DNA of 64,000 nucleotides, taken from assembly GCA_011525295.1 (NCBI GenBank), contig WTGV01000013.1, positions 35,511 to 99,510 of the forward strand, read 5' to 3'. Positions 44,799 through 53,797 of the stretch are shown in pieces (position 1 is the first letter of the stretch; each line of letters opens with the position of its first letter). Under the pieces are notes generated by a model. That model was not told the DNA's origin, did no database searches, and saw only the letters and a list, made by a program, of their open reading frames with translations. The stretch is from Pseudomonadales bacterium. Lineage in GTDB: Bacteria; Pseudomonadota; Gammaproteobacteria; Pseudomonadales; Azotimanducaceae. Made by a program: the position numbers and the translations under genes.

Positions 44799-44829
44799 CG
44801 TACGACGTGGGTTCTTCCCACGTCGTACG
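44799..44829. terminator. bidirectional terminator between symporter and MFS genes
   Basis: CGTACGACGTGGG and CCCACGTCGTACG form a perfect 13-bp stem around TTCTT, with a T-rich flank on the right and an A-rich flank on the left. It sits in the 55-base gap between convergent genes. Confidence 0.7.
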
Positions 44830-44840
44830 GTTTATTCTCG

Positions 44841-46163
44841 CTAACCCGCTCGCGAACGTGCTTGGTCACGTTTCATGTCTTGGTGCATACGGATAAAACC
44901 GATCCAAGAGATTACCCCTATCACCATACAAACCAAAAATAACTGAGCTTTGATACCGGGAAAATCGGGTAGCCAAGCAATACCGGACCAACCTACATAG
45001 AGTCCAATACCGAGTACCGCTGCTATTGCTCCGCGAATGCCCGTGAGCGTCACATGTACTGACATGTAATCTGATAGCTTGTCTCGAGGTGCAAAGTCAT
45101 TGTGTCCAAGCTGCCAGCCGAGCGATCCGCCACTTCGCGCAACACCTTGCACCGATCTAGCTACACCCAACAGAGTAAAACTCTGAAACATTGCTCCTAA
45201 CCAAATTAAAAATTGCGATAGCACCCACACCCCGCTGATTCGAGTTCGAAAGTGGGTGATATGAACGCGATCGAGATAGCGCGCCCACAGGGGAATTGTC
45301 AAAGTGCTGAAGAAAAAGGGCAAGATATTTAAGATCGTGAGACTTACCGTATAGCTTGCCTGAAGCTCGCGCGAGACAAGAAAAATTAGTGGAGCTTCAA
45401 TGCTCAAGTTGGAGATTCCGTTCAAAAACTGATACGCCTGATAGCGTGCGAACCGCTTATCTTGTCGCAGAATCCGGAAAAATCGAAAGCGCGTTTTTAG
45501 CGATCGAGCTACTTTGACTGAGTGCCGCTCTCGAACGCGCTGACGACGTTCACCCACAACGTGCACCCGAGCGAATGTCATTACACCGAACAGAGATATA
45601 AGTATGGCTGCTGCATAGATCCAGCGAAATGTCATCGGATTGGCATCCAAAATCGGCGCGGCAATAACAGTAGTAAGCACTATGACTAGGCTGGTTACCA
45701 CTTGCAGGCGACCAGTGGTACGAGCTCGCACGTCTCGTGGATAGTTCAAACTCCACACCACGCTTCGAATAGTGATCACTCCTGCGGTGAGTGTCCGAGC
45801 ACAGACCACGCCAATGACCAGGAGCATGCTTCCTACATCGTTGAGTGGTGCTGCCGCAACTACTAGTAAACACGCGACAACGAGAAATTGGAGAACTACG
45901 ATTATCGGTACTTTGGGTCTTGCATTCGCCAATCTAGCCCAAAAGTAGCTGGACAGACTACCGAGAAACGGCGCGGATATGAGTATCGCGATTACGAATG
46001 CTGGAACCGCGTAAATCTTGTCGGCGATAACCCCAATGAAAGTTCCTTCGAGCATCGCTAGAGCGACCGAATAGGTCAGATCCGTGACCTGTTCGTGTTT
46101 TAGACTTCGTTTCTGTTCCGGTTGTAGTTTGGGGCTACCGAAAACGCCCCCGAGCAGTCCCAA
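44841..46163 (-). CDS. MFS transporter
   Basis: The 440-residue protein has about 12 helices and the layout of the major facilitator superfamily, with a basic central loop (RRQRVRERHSVKVARSLKTRFRF in the middle region). I cannot assign a substrate. The start is TTG at 46163, five bases after the aceE stop, without a visible ribosome-binding site, so it depends on aceE transcription and perhaps re-initiation. The unusual pairing with aceE could mean pyruvate- or acid-related transport, which is only a guess. Confidence 0.8.
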   Translation of the reverse strand: MGLLGGVFGSPKLQPEQKRSLKHEQVTDLTYSVALAMLEGTFIGVIADKIYAVPAFVIAILISAPFLGSLSSYFWARLANARPKVPIIVVLQFLVVACLLVVAAAPLNDVGSMLLVIGVVCARTLTAGVITIRSVVWSLNYPRDVRARTTGRLQVVTSLVIVLTTVIAAPILDANPMTFRWIYAAAILISLFGVMTFARVHVVGERRQRVRERHSVKVARSLKTRFRFFRILRQDKRFARYQAYQFLNGISNLSIEAPLIFLVSRELQASYTVSLTILNILPFFFSTLTIPLWARYLDRVHITHFRTRISGVWVLSQFLIWLGAMFQSFTLLGVARSVQGVARSGGSLGWQLGHNDFAPRDKLSDYMSVHVTLTGIRGAIAAVLGIGLYVGWSGIAWLPDFPGIKAQLFLVCMVIGVISWIGFIRMHQDMKRDQARSRAG

Positions 46164-46168
46164 CGGCG

Positions 46169-48802
46169 CTAGATCGTGGGAGCTTTGGTTAGGTCAAGCT
46201 TGGCTTTTTTCGCAAATTTCTTCGCCGTCGCACTTGGTTCGCTCTGGGTCTGTGCTAACGCAGAGAGTGCTGCAAACACAATCCAATCCGCAGATACCTC
46301 GAAGTAATCCCTTAGATCTTCGCGTGACTCAGACAAACCAAAACCGTCCGTCCCTAGCACAACGTACTTGCCAGGAATCCAAGGCGCAATCAGCAACGGC
46401 AAAGCGCGTTGATAGTCGGTTGTTGCAATGAACACACCGGTTTCGGCTTGCAAACACTCTTGTACGTAGGGCACACTTCGCGATTCGCCAACCTGCACCA
46501 ATTCATCTCGTTCAGATTTGAGCGCTTGTCGATGGAGCTGACAGTAACTTGTCACGCTCCAAACGCTCACGCGCTTCCCAAACTCCCGAAGCAGCTTCGC
46601 TGCGTTCAATACTTCGGTCATTATTGCACCACTACCAAAGAGATTTACTTCGGCATCCTGTTCATATTCAAACGCGTACAAGCCTCGCAAAATACCATCT
46701 TCAGCACCTTCGGGCATCGGAGGCATGACATAATTCTGATTGGTTACGGTAAGGTAGTAGAACACTTCCTCTTGATCAACATACATGCGCCGTACACCGT
46801 TTTGGAAGATTACCGCAAGTTCATAAGCAAACGCTGGATCGTAGCTGACAAGGTTGGGTATTGTTGCTGCCACCACGTGAGAATGGCCATCTTGGTGTTG
46901 GACTCCCTCACCGTTAAGGGTGGTTCGACCCGATGTTGCACCTATCAGAAACCCTTTGCACATCATGTCGCCACCGGCCCAAACTAGATCTCCAACTCGT
47001 TGAAAGCCAAAAATAGAGTAGAACAGGTAAATGGGAATCATCGGGATACCGTAGGTCGCGTAAGCCGTGCCCGCAGCTAAGAACGCGGCCATCGCACTGA
47101 CTTCACAGATGCCCTCTTGCAAAATTTGTCCATCGCTTGCTTCCCGGTAGGGAGCGATAGTGCCGGCGTCCACCGGCGTATATCGTTGTCCATCAGGTGA
47201 ATAAATGCCCACTTGAGCGATCAAACCATCCATACCAAAAGTTCTGGCTTCGTCAGGAATAATGGGAACTAGATACGGGGCAATAGTTTTTTCGCGCAAC
47301 AGTCGTTGCAACATCCGTATTAACGCCATGGTGGTCGATAACTCACGACCGCGACTGCCTTGTAACATGTCCTTGAAAAATTCCAACTCGGGTGGTTCTA
47401 ACGGAATACAGTCCACCGTCCGACGTGGTAAATAACCACCTAGTTGTTCTCGCCGTTGTTTGAGATATTGCATTTCAACACTGTCTTCCGAAGGGCGGTA
47501 GAATGCCGCTTGGCTCTTCTCATCGTCGTCAAGAGGTATACCGAGGCTCGAAGCAAACTCTGTTCGTTCCATTGCACTCAATTGCTTTTTCTGGTGAATC
47601 GTGTTTCGGCCTTGTGATGCTAAGCCCAAGCCATCTCCCTTGACAGTTTTCGCGAGGATTACACATGGTTTGCCTTGAACTGACATCGCCTGTTGGTATG
47701 CTGCGTAGATTTTGTGGTGGTCATGTCCGCCGCGTTTGAGCGAAGTTAGTTCTACGTCGGTCAGTGAGCTGAAAAGTTTCTCAAGCTTCTTGTCGTCGCC
47801 TACCAAATGTTCGCGTGTTGTATCTCCCTGGGAAGCGCTATAGCGCTGAAAATCGCCGTCAACCAATTCCTCCAAACGCGAACGCAATTCGCGCGTATGA
47901 TCTCTTGCAAAAAGTGGGTCCCAATCGCTCCCCCAAATCACCTTAATCACGTACCAGCCTGCTCCATGGAACATCCTTTCTAGTTCCTGAATAATCTTGC
48001 CGTTCCCACGTACTGGTCCATCAAGGCGTTGCAAGTTGCAGTTCACGACAAAGATTAGATTGTCGAGTTGTTCCCGTCCAGCAAGGTTGATCGTGCCTAA
48101 CACTTCGGGTTCGTCCGCTTCGCCGTCTCCGACAAACAACCAAACTTTAGCGTCGCTGCGTTCGCACAACCCCCTTGCCTCTAAGTAGCGTAGGAAGCGA
48201 GCTTGGTGAATTGCACAAGGAGTAGATAGTCCCATACTGGCGGTTGGCATTTGCCAAAACTGAGGCATGCGGCGTGGGTGCGGATAGGACGGAAGACCAC
48301 CGCCCGGCTGTAGCTCTCGGCGAAAATTCACCAAGTTCTCTGTCGTGAGTCGGCCTTCGAGCCAAGCGCGAGCGTAAACACCGGGGGATGCATGTGCTTG
48401 TATGTGAACTTGATCTCCGTGATCGGCACGAAAGAAGTGATTAAAACCGACTTCCATGAGTGTCGCAGCGGATAGATAAGTACCGATATGACCGCCCACA
48501 CCAGTACCACTATCGTAAGCCTGAATCACCATCGCAGCCGCGTTCCAACGAATGATGTTCTCAATCTTCTGTTCTATTGCTATGTCGCCTGGATACTGCG
48601 GTTGAGCTGCGGGCGAGATGGAATTCAGGTAGGGTGTATTGAGAGCGTCTTCACGCGAATGAACGCCTCGATTTTGAAGTTCTTCGTGAAGTCTCTTGAG
48701 TAACGTGGTCGCGTCTTCGTGTCCTCGCACCTGCAGAACAGCGACTAATGCTTCAACCCACTCCTGCTGTTCGGCTTCCCATTCATCTTGTGTTCGGTGC
48801 AA
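46169..48802 (-). CDS. aceE: pyruvate dehydrogenase E1 component, homodimeric type
   Basis: At 877 residues this is the usual size for AceE. The opening TQDEWEAEQQEW is a family start. The thiamine-diphosphate motif begins GDGEADEPEVLG and ends VVNCNLQRLDGPVRGNGK (shown as its two ends), and AYDSGTGVGGHIGTYLS contributes to the active site. E1 decarboxylates pyruvate and acetylates the lipoyl group of E2. The normal partners aceF and lpd are not adjacent; instead an MFS gene follows within five bases. The enzyme must combine with an E2 encoded elsewhere. Confidence 0.95.
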   Translation of the reverse strand: MHRTQDEWEAEQQEWVEALVAVLQVRGHEDATTLLKRLHEELQNRGVHSREDALNTPYLNSISPAAQPQYPGDIAIEQKIENIIRWNAAAMVIQAYDSGTGVGGHIGTYLSAATLMEVGFNHFFRADHGDQVHIQAHASPGVYARAWLEGRLTTENLVNFRRELQPGGGLPSYPHPRRMPQFWQMPTASMGLSTPCAIHQARFLRYLEARGLCERSDAKVWLFVGDGEADEPEVLGTINLAGREQLDNLIFVVNCNLQRLDGPVRGNGKIIQELERMFHGAGWYVIKVIWGSDWDPLFARDHTRELRSRLEELVDGDFQRYSASQGDTTREHLVGDDKKLEKLFSSLTDVELTSLKRGGHDHHKIYAAYQQAMSVQGKPCVILAKTVKGDGLGLASQGRNTIHQKKQLSAMERTEFASSLGIPLDDDEKSQAAFYRPSEDSVEMQYLKQRREQLGGYLPRRTVDCIPLEPPELEFFKDMLQGSRGRELSTTMALIRMLQRLLREKTIAPYLVPIIPDEARTFGMDGLIAQVGIYSPDGQRYTPVDAGTIAPYREASDGQILQEGICEVSAMAAFLAAGTAYATYGIPMIPIYLFYSIFGFQRVGDLVWAGGDMMCKGFLIGATSGRTTLNGEGVQHQDGHSHVVAATIPNLVSYDPAFAYELAVIFQNGVRRMYVDQEEVFYYLTVTNQNYVMPPMPEGAEDGILRGLYAFEYEQDAEVNLFGSGAIMTEVLNAAKLLREFGKRVSVWSVTSYCQLHRQALKSERDELVQVGESRSVPYVQECLQAETGVFIATTDYQRALPLLIAPWIPGKYVVLGTDGFGLSESREDLRDYFEVSADWIVFAALSALAQTQSEPSATAKKFAKKAKLDLTKAPTI

Positions 48803-49214
48803 CTAAATTTCCCTAAATCCCGACTCCCACGCCGTCTTAGTATTGTAAGTAGGAGCTCACTCCTTGACTTTGCCTATCACTTCACATTAATTGAACTCTT
48901 GAACCTGCGATGAGAAATTTCCTTACGAATCTGGCAAACATCGTGTAGATTACGTGATCGTCGTGCCGATCGCTGAGCTCCTCTAAAGGGTAAGCGCGTT
49001 TCTCGATCCGACTGAAGAAGTACAAGTCTGCCTGAAGAGTGTGGTTGAGCATTGTTGGTTCGGTCGCGTTTTTTTATCCTCGAATCATACGTTGTGCGCA
49101 CGTCTCTAACATCTCTCACCGATGCCATTTTTGGCCTGATCTGCTAAAAAAACAAAGTGCGAGTCGGAACAGTTAATATTATTGGCTCAATTTAGTGTTT
49201 AGAGTGTCAAATCC
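48803..49214. other. intergenic region between divergent aceE and ZIP genes
   Basis: This 412-base stretch should hold two divergent promoters. A GCGTTTTTTTATCC tract lies near 49068 on the plus strand without a clear stem. An 83-codon open frame on the minus strand is Arg-rich and unlike a protein. Nothing else was recognised. Confidence 0.45.
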
Positions 49215-50060
49215 GTGTCCCCATATTTTTTGGCTTTACTGTTTTCCCTGCCTGTGGTGGTAGTGTCGTTAATTGGTGGATGGCTACCTAACGTCATCAA
49301 TTTCACGCACGCGAAAACTCAAATGTTCATGGCTTTTGTGAGTGGGTTTATGATCGGCGTCGCCATGCTACATCTGCTCCCACACGGGATCGAGCAAATC
49401 GCTTCGTTCAATGACGAATCCGCGATACAACTAGGGGCACTGTGTGTGGTCGGGGGAATCGTGGTCATGTTCGCTACTCTACGCTTATTGAGTTTCCATG
49501 ATCACGAACCAGTCTCTACCGCGGGAAACTCCCAGGTGGCAGCACGTCCTGGTAGTGCAACTTGGTTAACAGTGGTCGCGGGTCTGAGCGTACACACTCT
49601 AGTTGAAGGCTTCGCTATTGGATCAAGTTTAGGGCTTGAACAAGGGATCGACCTGGACCACCACGGTGAAGGAGGCGAAAATATGTGGCCCCTCACGTTC
49701 GCGGTAGTTTTAGCAATCGTTCTTCACAAGCCCTTAGACGCTCTGGCTGTTGTTGGCATCATGAAGCATGCTGGTATTAAAAAGAAAGTACTCTGGTTGA
49801 CCAATGTGGGTTTTGCGCTGATCTGTCCCGTGGGTGCTTTACTCGTACTCTTCTTCTTACGAGAAGTTCTTCATGATTACGAATATGTCCTTGGTTTCGT
49901 TCTTGCGGTGATTTCTGGAGCGTTTCTTTGCATCGCACTAGCAGACTTATTACCGGAAGCATTCCGGCACCGACATGACAGGTTCAAGATTTTCTTAGCC
50001 TTCATTTGCGGAATTCTGCTTATTTTTCTATTCGGCTTATTTACTCCAGAAGTACATTAG
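49215..50060 (+). CDS. ZIP-family metal transporter
   Basis: The 281-residue protein has eight hydrophobic helices with the two ZIP metal-site helices: SVHTLVEGFAIGSSLG and VVLAIVLHKPLDALAVVG. It carries a short loop DLDHHGEGGE. ZIP proteins move zinc or other divalent metals into the cytosol. The start is GTG at 49215. rsgA follows after seven bases, presumably in the same transcript. It provides an inner-membrane route for metal brought in by receptors such as the His-rich one at 4940. Confidence 0.9.
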   Translation: MSPYFLALLFSLPVVVVSLIGGWLPNVINFTHAKTQMFMAFVSGFMIGVAMLHLLPHGIEQIASFNDESAIQLGALCVVGGIVVMFATLRLLSFHDHEPVSTAGNSQVAARPGSATWLTVVAGLSVHTLVEGFAIGSSLGLEQGIDLDHHGEGGENMWPLTFAVVLAIVLHKPLDALAVVGIMKHAGIKKKVLWLTNVGFALICPVGALLVLFFLREVLHDYEYVLGFVLAVISGAFLCIALADLLPEAFRHRHDRFKIFLAFICGILLIFLFGLFTPEVH

Positions 50061-50067
50061 CTGTAGG

Positions 50068-51054
50068 ATGTCTCTCGAAAGTTTCGGATGGACCTCTGTA
50101 TTTTCCCGACATATCACACCTGATGATAAAACTCTACGACGACTACCTGTAAGAGTAATCGCGCAACACCGGCATAAGTTGCTGGTGCACGATGGTACAA
50201 GCGAATTCGAAATTCCGACCCTCGGTAAGTGGTTTCGAGATAAACAATCCGATCAGCCCACGGTTGGTGATTGGCTCGTATTCTCCCAGCTGGATGTGAG
50301 CAGTACGCGCATCCTTCCGCGCGAATCTGCGATTCAACGGTTGGTGAAAGCGCGTCGAACTGCACAGTTGATCGCCGCAAACGTCGATCTTCTCCTTGTT
50401 GTTGTCGCATGTAATGACGACTTCTCTGAATCTAAGCTAGAACGATACTTAGCACTTTCAGAAGCTGCGGGCGTACAAGCACATGTCGTATTTTCGAAGA
50501 TCGATTTAAACCCCAACTACCACCAAATAGTAGCGCGCGCGAAACCTTTGCTTTTCGACATCGATTGCACAGCAGTAAATTGCTTGGATGTCTCGACTAT
50601 TGGAACAATCCGTGAATTATTTGCAACCAGAATAACAGGTTTGGTGGTTGGTTCATCGGGTGTGGGTAAGTCTACCCTGACTAATTCATTGGTCGGCGAA
50701 TCTGTACAGAAAACGCAACAAACAAGACCGAAGGACGAAAAGGGTCGACACACTACTTCCGCTCGTCGCCTCGTGCAGATCCCCACAGGTGGTTTAATCA
50801 TAGATGTTCCAGGGATTCGCGAACTCGCGCTGACTGGGGTGGCAGAGTCACTGCCGCGGACATTTCCTGATATAGAAGCGCTCGCTCATGAGTGTGAATA
50901 TCGGGATTGTGCCCATAAACACGAACCGAATTGTCGAGTTAGGACAGCTGTACAAGAAGGTGATTTGGATGCTCGACGGTTAACAAACTATAAACGTGTT
51001 CGGATTCAATTGTCGCCAGCTTTTTCACACGCGCCCAAGGAAATTGAAGTGTAA
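50068..51054 (+). CDS. rsgA: ribosome small-subunit-dependent GTPase A
   Basis: The 328-residue circularly permuted GTPase has an OB-fold at about 25-95, then the G4 motif VVFSKIDL, G1 GSSGVGKSTLTNSL, the RPKDEKGRHTT switch and G3 DVPGIREL. A C-terminal zinc knuckle is CEYRDCAHKHEPNCRV. It checks 30S subunit maturation. The Asn of the usual NKxD is Ser. It is co-directional with the ZIP gene, and the ATG overlaps a weak TAGG ribosome-binding site. Confidence 0.94.
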   Translation: MSLESFGWTSVFSRHITPDDKTLRRLPVRVIAQHRHKLLVHDGTSEFEIPTLGKWFRDKQSDQPTVGDWLVFSQLDVSSTRILPRESAIQRLVKARRTAQLIAANVDLLLVVVACNDDFSESKLERYLALSEAAGVQAHVVFSKIDLNPNYHQIVARAKPLLFDIDCTAVNCLDVSTIGTIRELFATRITGLVVGSSGVGKSTLTNSLVGESVQKTQQTRPKDEKGRHTTSARRLVQIPTGGLIIDVPGIRELALTGVAESLPRTFPDIEALAHECEYRDCAHKHEPNCRVRTAVQEGDLDARRLTNYKRVRIQLSPAFSHAPKEIEV

Positions 51055-51092
51055 TCACAGCGACATGATGTTCTACTATGGAAGTAGTTTCG

Positions 51093-51410
51093 CTAATCGA
51101 CTCTCACGAGGCGCACAAAGTCTCGCTCTATCTCTTTGTGGAATCTGACGGGAAGATGGGTCCAATCATGAGCTTCAACCAGGAATGGGATTGTTGACTC
51201 CTGAAGTGCGTGTCTGAAATCCAGTAACTTATCGATTGGAATCTCTTGTAATTCCGGTCCGCGTAGAACTAGATCAAGATCACTCCCATCATGACACCGG
51301 TTTGTTAAGCGGCTTCCATAAGCCCAAACCTCTACACCGGGTAGATGTTCTCGGAACAACGACTCAAGTAGCTGCCGGTATTTCTCGGGTAGGCGTAATC
51401 GGTTAGTCAT
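51093..51410 (-). CDS. MNT-domain nucleotidyltransferase, MntA-like antitoxin
   Basis: The 105-residue minimal nucleotidyltransferase has the motif GSRLTNRCHDGSDLD at residues 32-46, a perfect GSX10DXD, which is the signature of MntA antitoxins. These AMPylate a Tyr of their HEPN partner and silence it. The ATG at 51410 overlaps the HEPN stop by eight bases; a TTG at 51425 is an alternative. The order HEPN then MNT on one strand is the known hepT-mntA layout. Confidence 0.85.
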   Translation of the reverse strand: MTNRLRLPEKYRQLLESLFREHLPGVEVWAYGSRLTNRCHDGSDLDLVLRGPELQEIPIDKLLDFRHALQESTIPFLVEAHDWTHLPVRFHKEIERDFVRLVRVD

Positions 51411-51837
51411 CGGACTTTTGTTCAATCAAATCTGCCAAGGCGTTTGCGTCAACAATGAATCGGGGTAATAGCACTAACGTTGATTCAGCAAATCCTTCTC
51501 CGTAATCGTGAACGGTATCATTTCGATTATCACGATATTGAATCCAACGTTCGACAGTGGTAATGTCCATCAAATCATGTCGGGATGCATGTCGAAAAAG
51601 ATCCTTGTAGGTCAATCTCGCAGCGTCTTTCGCACTAGCGAAGTAGGCTGATATTCGTTTGCGTAACAACTTTCCTCCTTGTTCAAGGACTAACTCAAAC
51701 TCTTTAACACACGCCGCCCTATAGAGTTCAAAGTCTGGATGATCCTTTGTTGGAAGCTCATTCAGTTTGATATACGCTCGTTCCAATGTCTGGATACACC
51801 GTCGAAGAAAAGTAGTGTCAATTGGGCGAGAAGTCAT
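51403..51837 (-). CDS. HEPN-domain protein, HepT-like toxin
   Basis: The 144-residue helical HEPN protein (HI0074/'nucleotidyltransferase substrate-binding' family) has R105-NDTV-H110-D-Y112, the RX4HXY motif of HepT ribonucleases. In characterised systems the Tyr of this motif is the AMPylation target of MntA. The gene overlaps its MNT partner. Such pairs act in stress response or phage defence and stabilise DNA. Toxicity here is inferred from the motif. Confidence 0.83.
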   Translation of the reverse strand: MTSRPIDTTFLRRCIQTLERAYIKLNELPTKDHPDFELYRAACVKEFELVLEQGGKLLRKRISAYFASAKDAARLTYKDLFRHASRHDLMDITTVERWIQYRDNRNDTVHDYGEGFAESTLVLLPRFIVDANALADLIEQKSDD

Positions 51838-51969
51838 CGTTGTTCAGAGAAATATTTACAGATTTGCTGTTTCTGTTCGTTGATTGGACTGCGAGTCTAA
51901 ACTGAAACGGTTGCGTATAACTTTAGAAAATTTTAGCAACGAAAGGAAAATTCGCAGATTAGCGATAGA

Positions 51970-52392
51970 TTGCCCACAACAACAATGAAAATCGGGTCAG
52001 TAGAAGTTCAGGATCAAGCAATTCAGTTCAAATTTCACCTGTCAACTGGTCCGGGTGGCCAAAACGTTAATAAAGTTGCGACTGCAGTAGAACTTCGATT
52101 CAACATTGAACAAAGTGGACTGTCGGAACCCATTTGTCAGCGCGTGCTCGAACAGGGAAAGTCGCACGTAAACATTGCTGGTGAGCTCGTAATTCACGCT
52201 ACGCGCCACCGCTCTCAAAAGAGAAATAAAGAGGAAGCGCTCCAACGTCTAGCGAACATTCTCGATACCGCGCAAACACCGCCGAAACCACGTATACCCA
52301 CTCGACCATCCGCGCGGGCGAAGCAGGTTCGACTCGATCAAAAACGCAGAACCTCGGAGAAGAAACAGTCGCGAAAGAATTCTCTAGATTAA
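51970..52392 (+). CDS. arfB: alternative ribosome-rescue factor B (ArfB/YaeJ)
   Basis: The 140-residue protein has the release-factor GGQ motif within STGPGGQNVNKVATAVELRF and the strongly basic C-terminal tail (QKRRTSEKKQSRKN) that enters the mRNA channel of stalled ribosomes. There is no stop-codon recognition domain. It hydrolyses peptidyl-tRNA on non-stop ribosomes. Start TTG at 51970 or ATG at 51985 are both possible. Confidence 0.92.
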   Translation: MPTTTMKIGSVEVQDQAIQFKFHLSTGPGGQNVNKVATAVELRFNIEQSGLSEPICQRVLEQGKSHVNIAGELVIHATRHRSQKRNKEEALQRLANILDTAQTPPKPRIPTRPSARAKQVRLDQKRRTSEKKQSRKNSLD

Positions 52393-52540
52393 ATTACCTG
52401 ATCGGTCCAAGCGAGCGTTCAATCAAGCATTAAAATATGCGCCTTGGTCTCCTTGAGATCAATTGAACATAACATTTCATATTTTCGATCGACTAATTGT
52501 CGACGATGTTCCCTCAGTTTGAATTATTGGAGAACTAAAC

Positions 52541-53551
52541 ATGAAAGCAAAACTTGAATATATCTGGCTAGACGGGTATTCCCCTACTCAGAGCCTTAGA
52601 AGTAAGACTCGAATTATCGAAGGTTTCGACGGGCGTTTGGAGTCGTGCCCAGTTTGGTCTTTTGATGGTAGTTCCACCGCACAAGCGGAAGGCGCTGATT
52701 CAGATCTTTTATTAAGACCCGTAGCGATTTTCAACGACCCTGCGCGGAAAGACGCGTTTTTGGTCATGACAGAAGTTTTAAATCCGGACGGCGAACCACA
52801 CGACAGCAATGGCCGTGCGATGATCGACGATGATGACAACGACTTTTGGTTCGGTTTCGAGCAAGAATATTTTCTCTGGGATTTGGAAACTTCATTACCC
52901 CCAGGGTTTCCAGTGAAAGGATTTCCTCGACCACAAGGACCGTACTACTGCTCTGTTGGCGCCGAGAATAACTTTGGTCGCGAGTGTATTGAAGATCATC
53001 TCGATCAGTGCTTAGAGGCAGGTATCGAAGTCGAAGGCATCAATGCCGAGGTTGCCGCTGGACAATGGGAGTTTCAAGTGTTTGCCAAAGGCGCGAAGAG
53101 TGCAGGTGATCAAACCTGGGTTGCTCGCTATCTAGCCGAAAGAAACGCTGAGAAGTGGGGATATGGTATCAATTGGCATCCCAAACCTCTTGGACAAACT
53201 GATTGGAACGGGTCTGGCATGCACGCAAACTTTTCCAATGCTGTTATGCGCGAGAGTGGCGACCAGGGTGTATTTGAAAAAATTTGTGAAGAGTTTGGTC
53301 GCAACATTCGCAGACATATCGACGTGTACGGCGCTGATAACGAGCAACGGTTAACGGGGCTGCACGAAACACAATCAATTGACGAGTACTCATATGGTGT
53401 TTCTGACCGGGGCGCATCTATACGAATTCCCGTAGGTACCGTCGAAGACGGCTGGAAAGGACGACTTGAAGACCGACGACCTGCATCCAATGCGGACCCA
53501 TACAAAGTCGCTGCCGTCATCGTTCGAACGACCAAAGACGCGTTGTCATAG
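52541..53551 (+). CDS. glnII: glutamine synthetase, type II (eukaryote-like)
   Basis: At 336 residues this is far shorter than bacterial GSI (about 470) and fits GSII of eukaryotes, rhizobia and some other bacteria. Typical segments are EYIWLDGYSPTQSLRSKTR, WSFDGSSTAQAEGADSDLLLRP (as start and end pieces), the ATP-binding NWHPKPLGQTDWNGSGMHANFS region and the C-terminal EDRRPASNADPY. It ligates ammonia to glutamate. GGAG lies 8 bases before the ATG. No GSI or PII gene lies nearby. A terminator follows. Confidence 0.93.
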   Translation: MKAKLEYIWLDGYSPTQSLRSKTRIIEGFDGRLESCPVWSFDGSSTAQAEGADSDLLLRPVAIFNDPARKDAFLVMTEVLNPDGEPHDSNGRAMIDDDDNDFWFGFEQEYFLWDLETSLPPGFPVKGFPRPQGPYYCSVGAENNFGRECIEDHLDQCLEAGIEVEGINAEVAAGQWEFQVFAKGAKSAGDQTWVARYLAERNAEKWGYGINWHPKPLGQTDWNGSGMHANFSNAVMRESGDQGVFEKICEEFGRNIRRHIDVYGADNEQRLTGLHETQSIDEYSYGVSDRGASIRIPVGTVEDGWKGRLEDRRPASNADPYKVAAVIVRTTKDALS

Positions 53552-53644
53552 TATTCATCGTTAGTTCTCCGACAGACTCACGATTAATTTCTCAAGCGTA
53601 GGTAGAACCACACATACACGTAGCACAATCCACACGACGTGAAA

Positions 53645-53677
53645 AGCCCAGAGACTTGCTAGTCTTCTGGGTTTTTT
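53645..53677 (+). terminator. intrinsic terminator of glutamine synthetase gene
   Basis: AGCCCAGAGAC pairs with GTCTTCTGGG (one bulged base) around TTGCTA, followed by TTTTTT. It lies 94 bases after the stop. Confidence 0.8.
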
Positions 53678-53797
53678 GTGTATACCACCTGGATTACATT
53701 TGAACTCGCGCGTTGCTTGTTCTAATTGAATACGTAGATAACATTGCTATTGTTTCCGACAGCTCTCGTCTCTCTACTCTCACATCCTCTTTAGAAC

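Noticed and set aside
48877..49128. 83-codon open frame between aceE and the ZIP gene
   Set aside because: Arg/Ser-rich composition, no ribosome-binding site, no recognisable fold.
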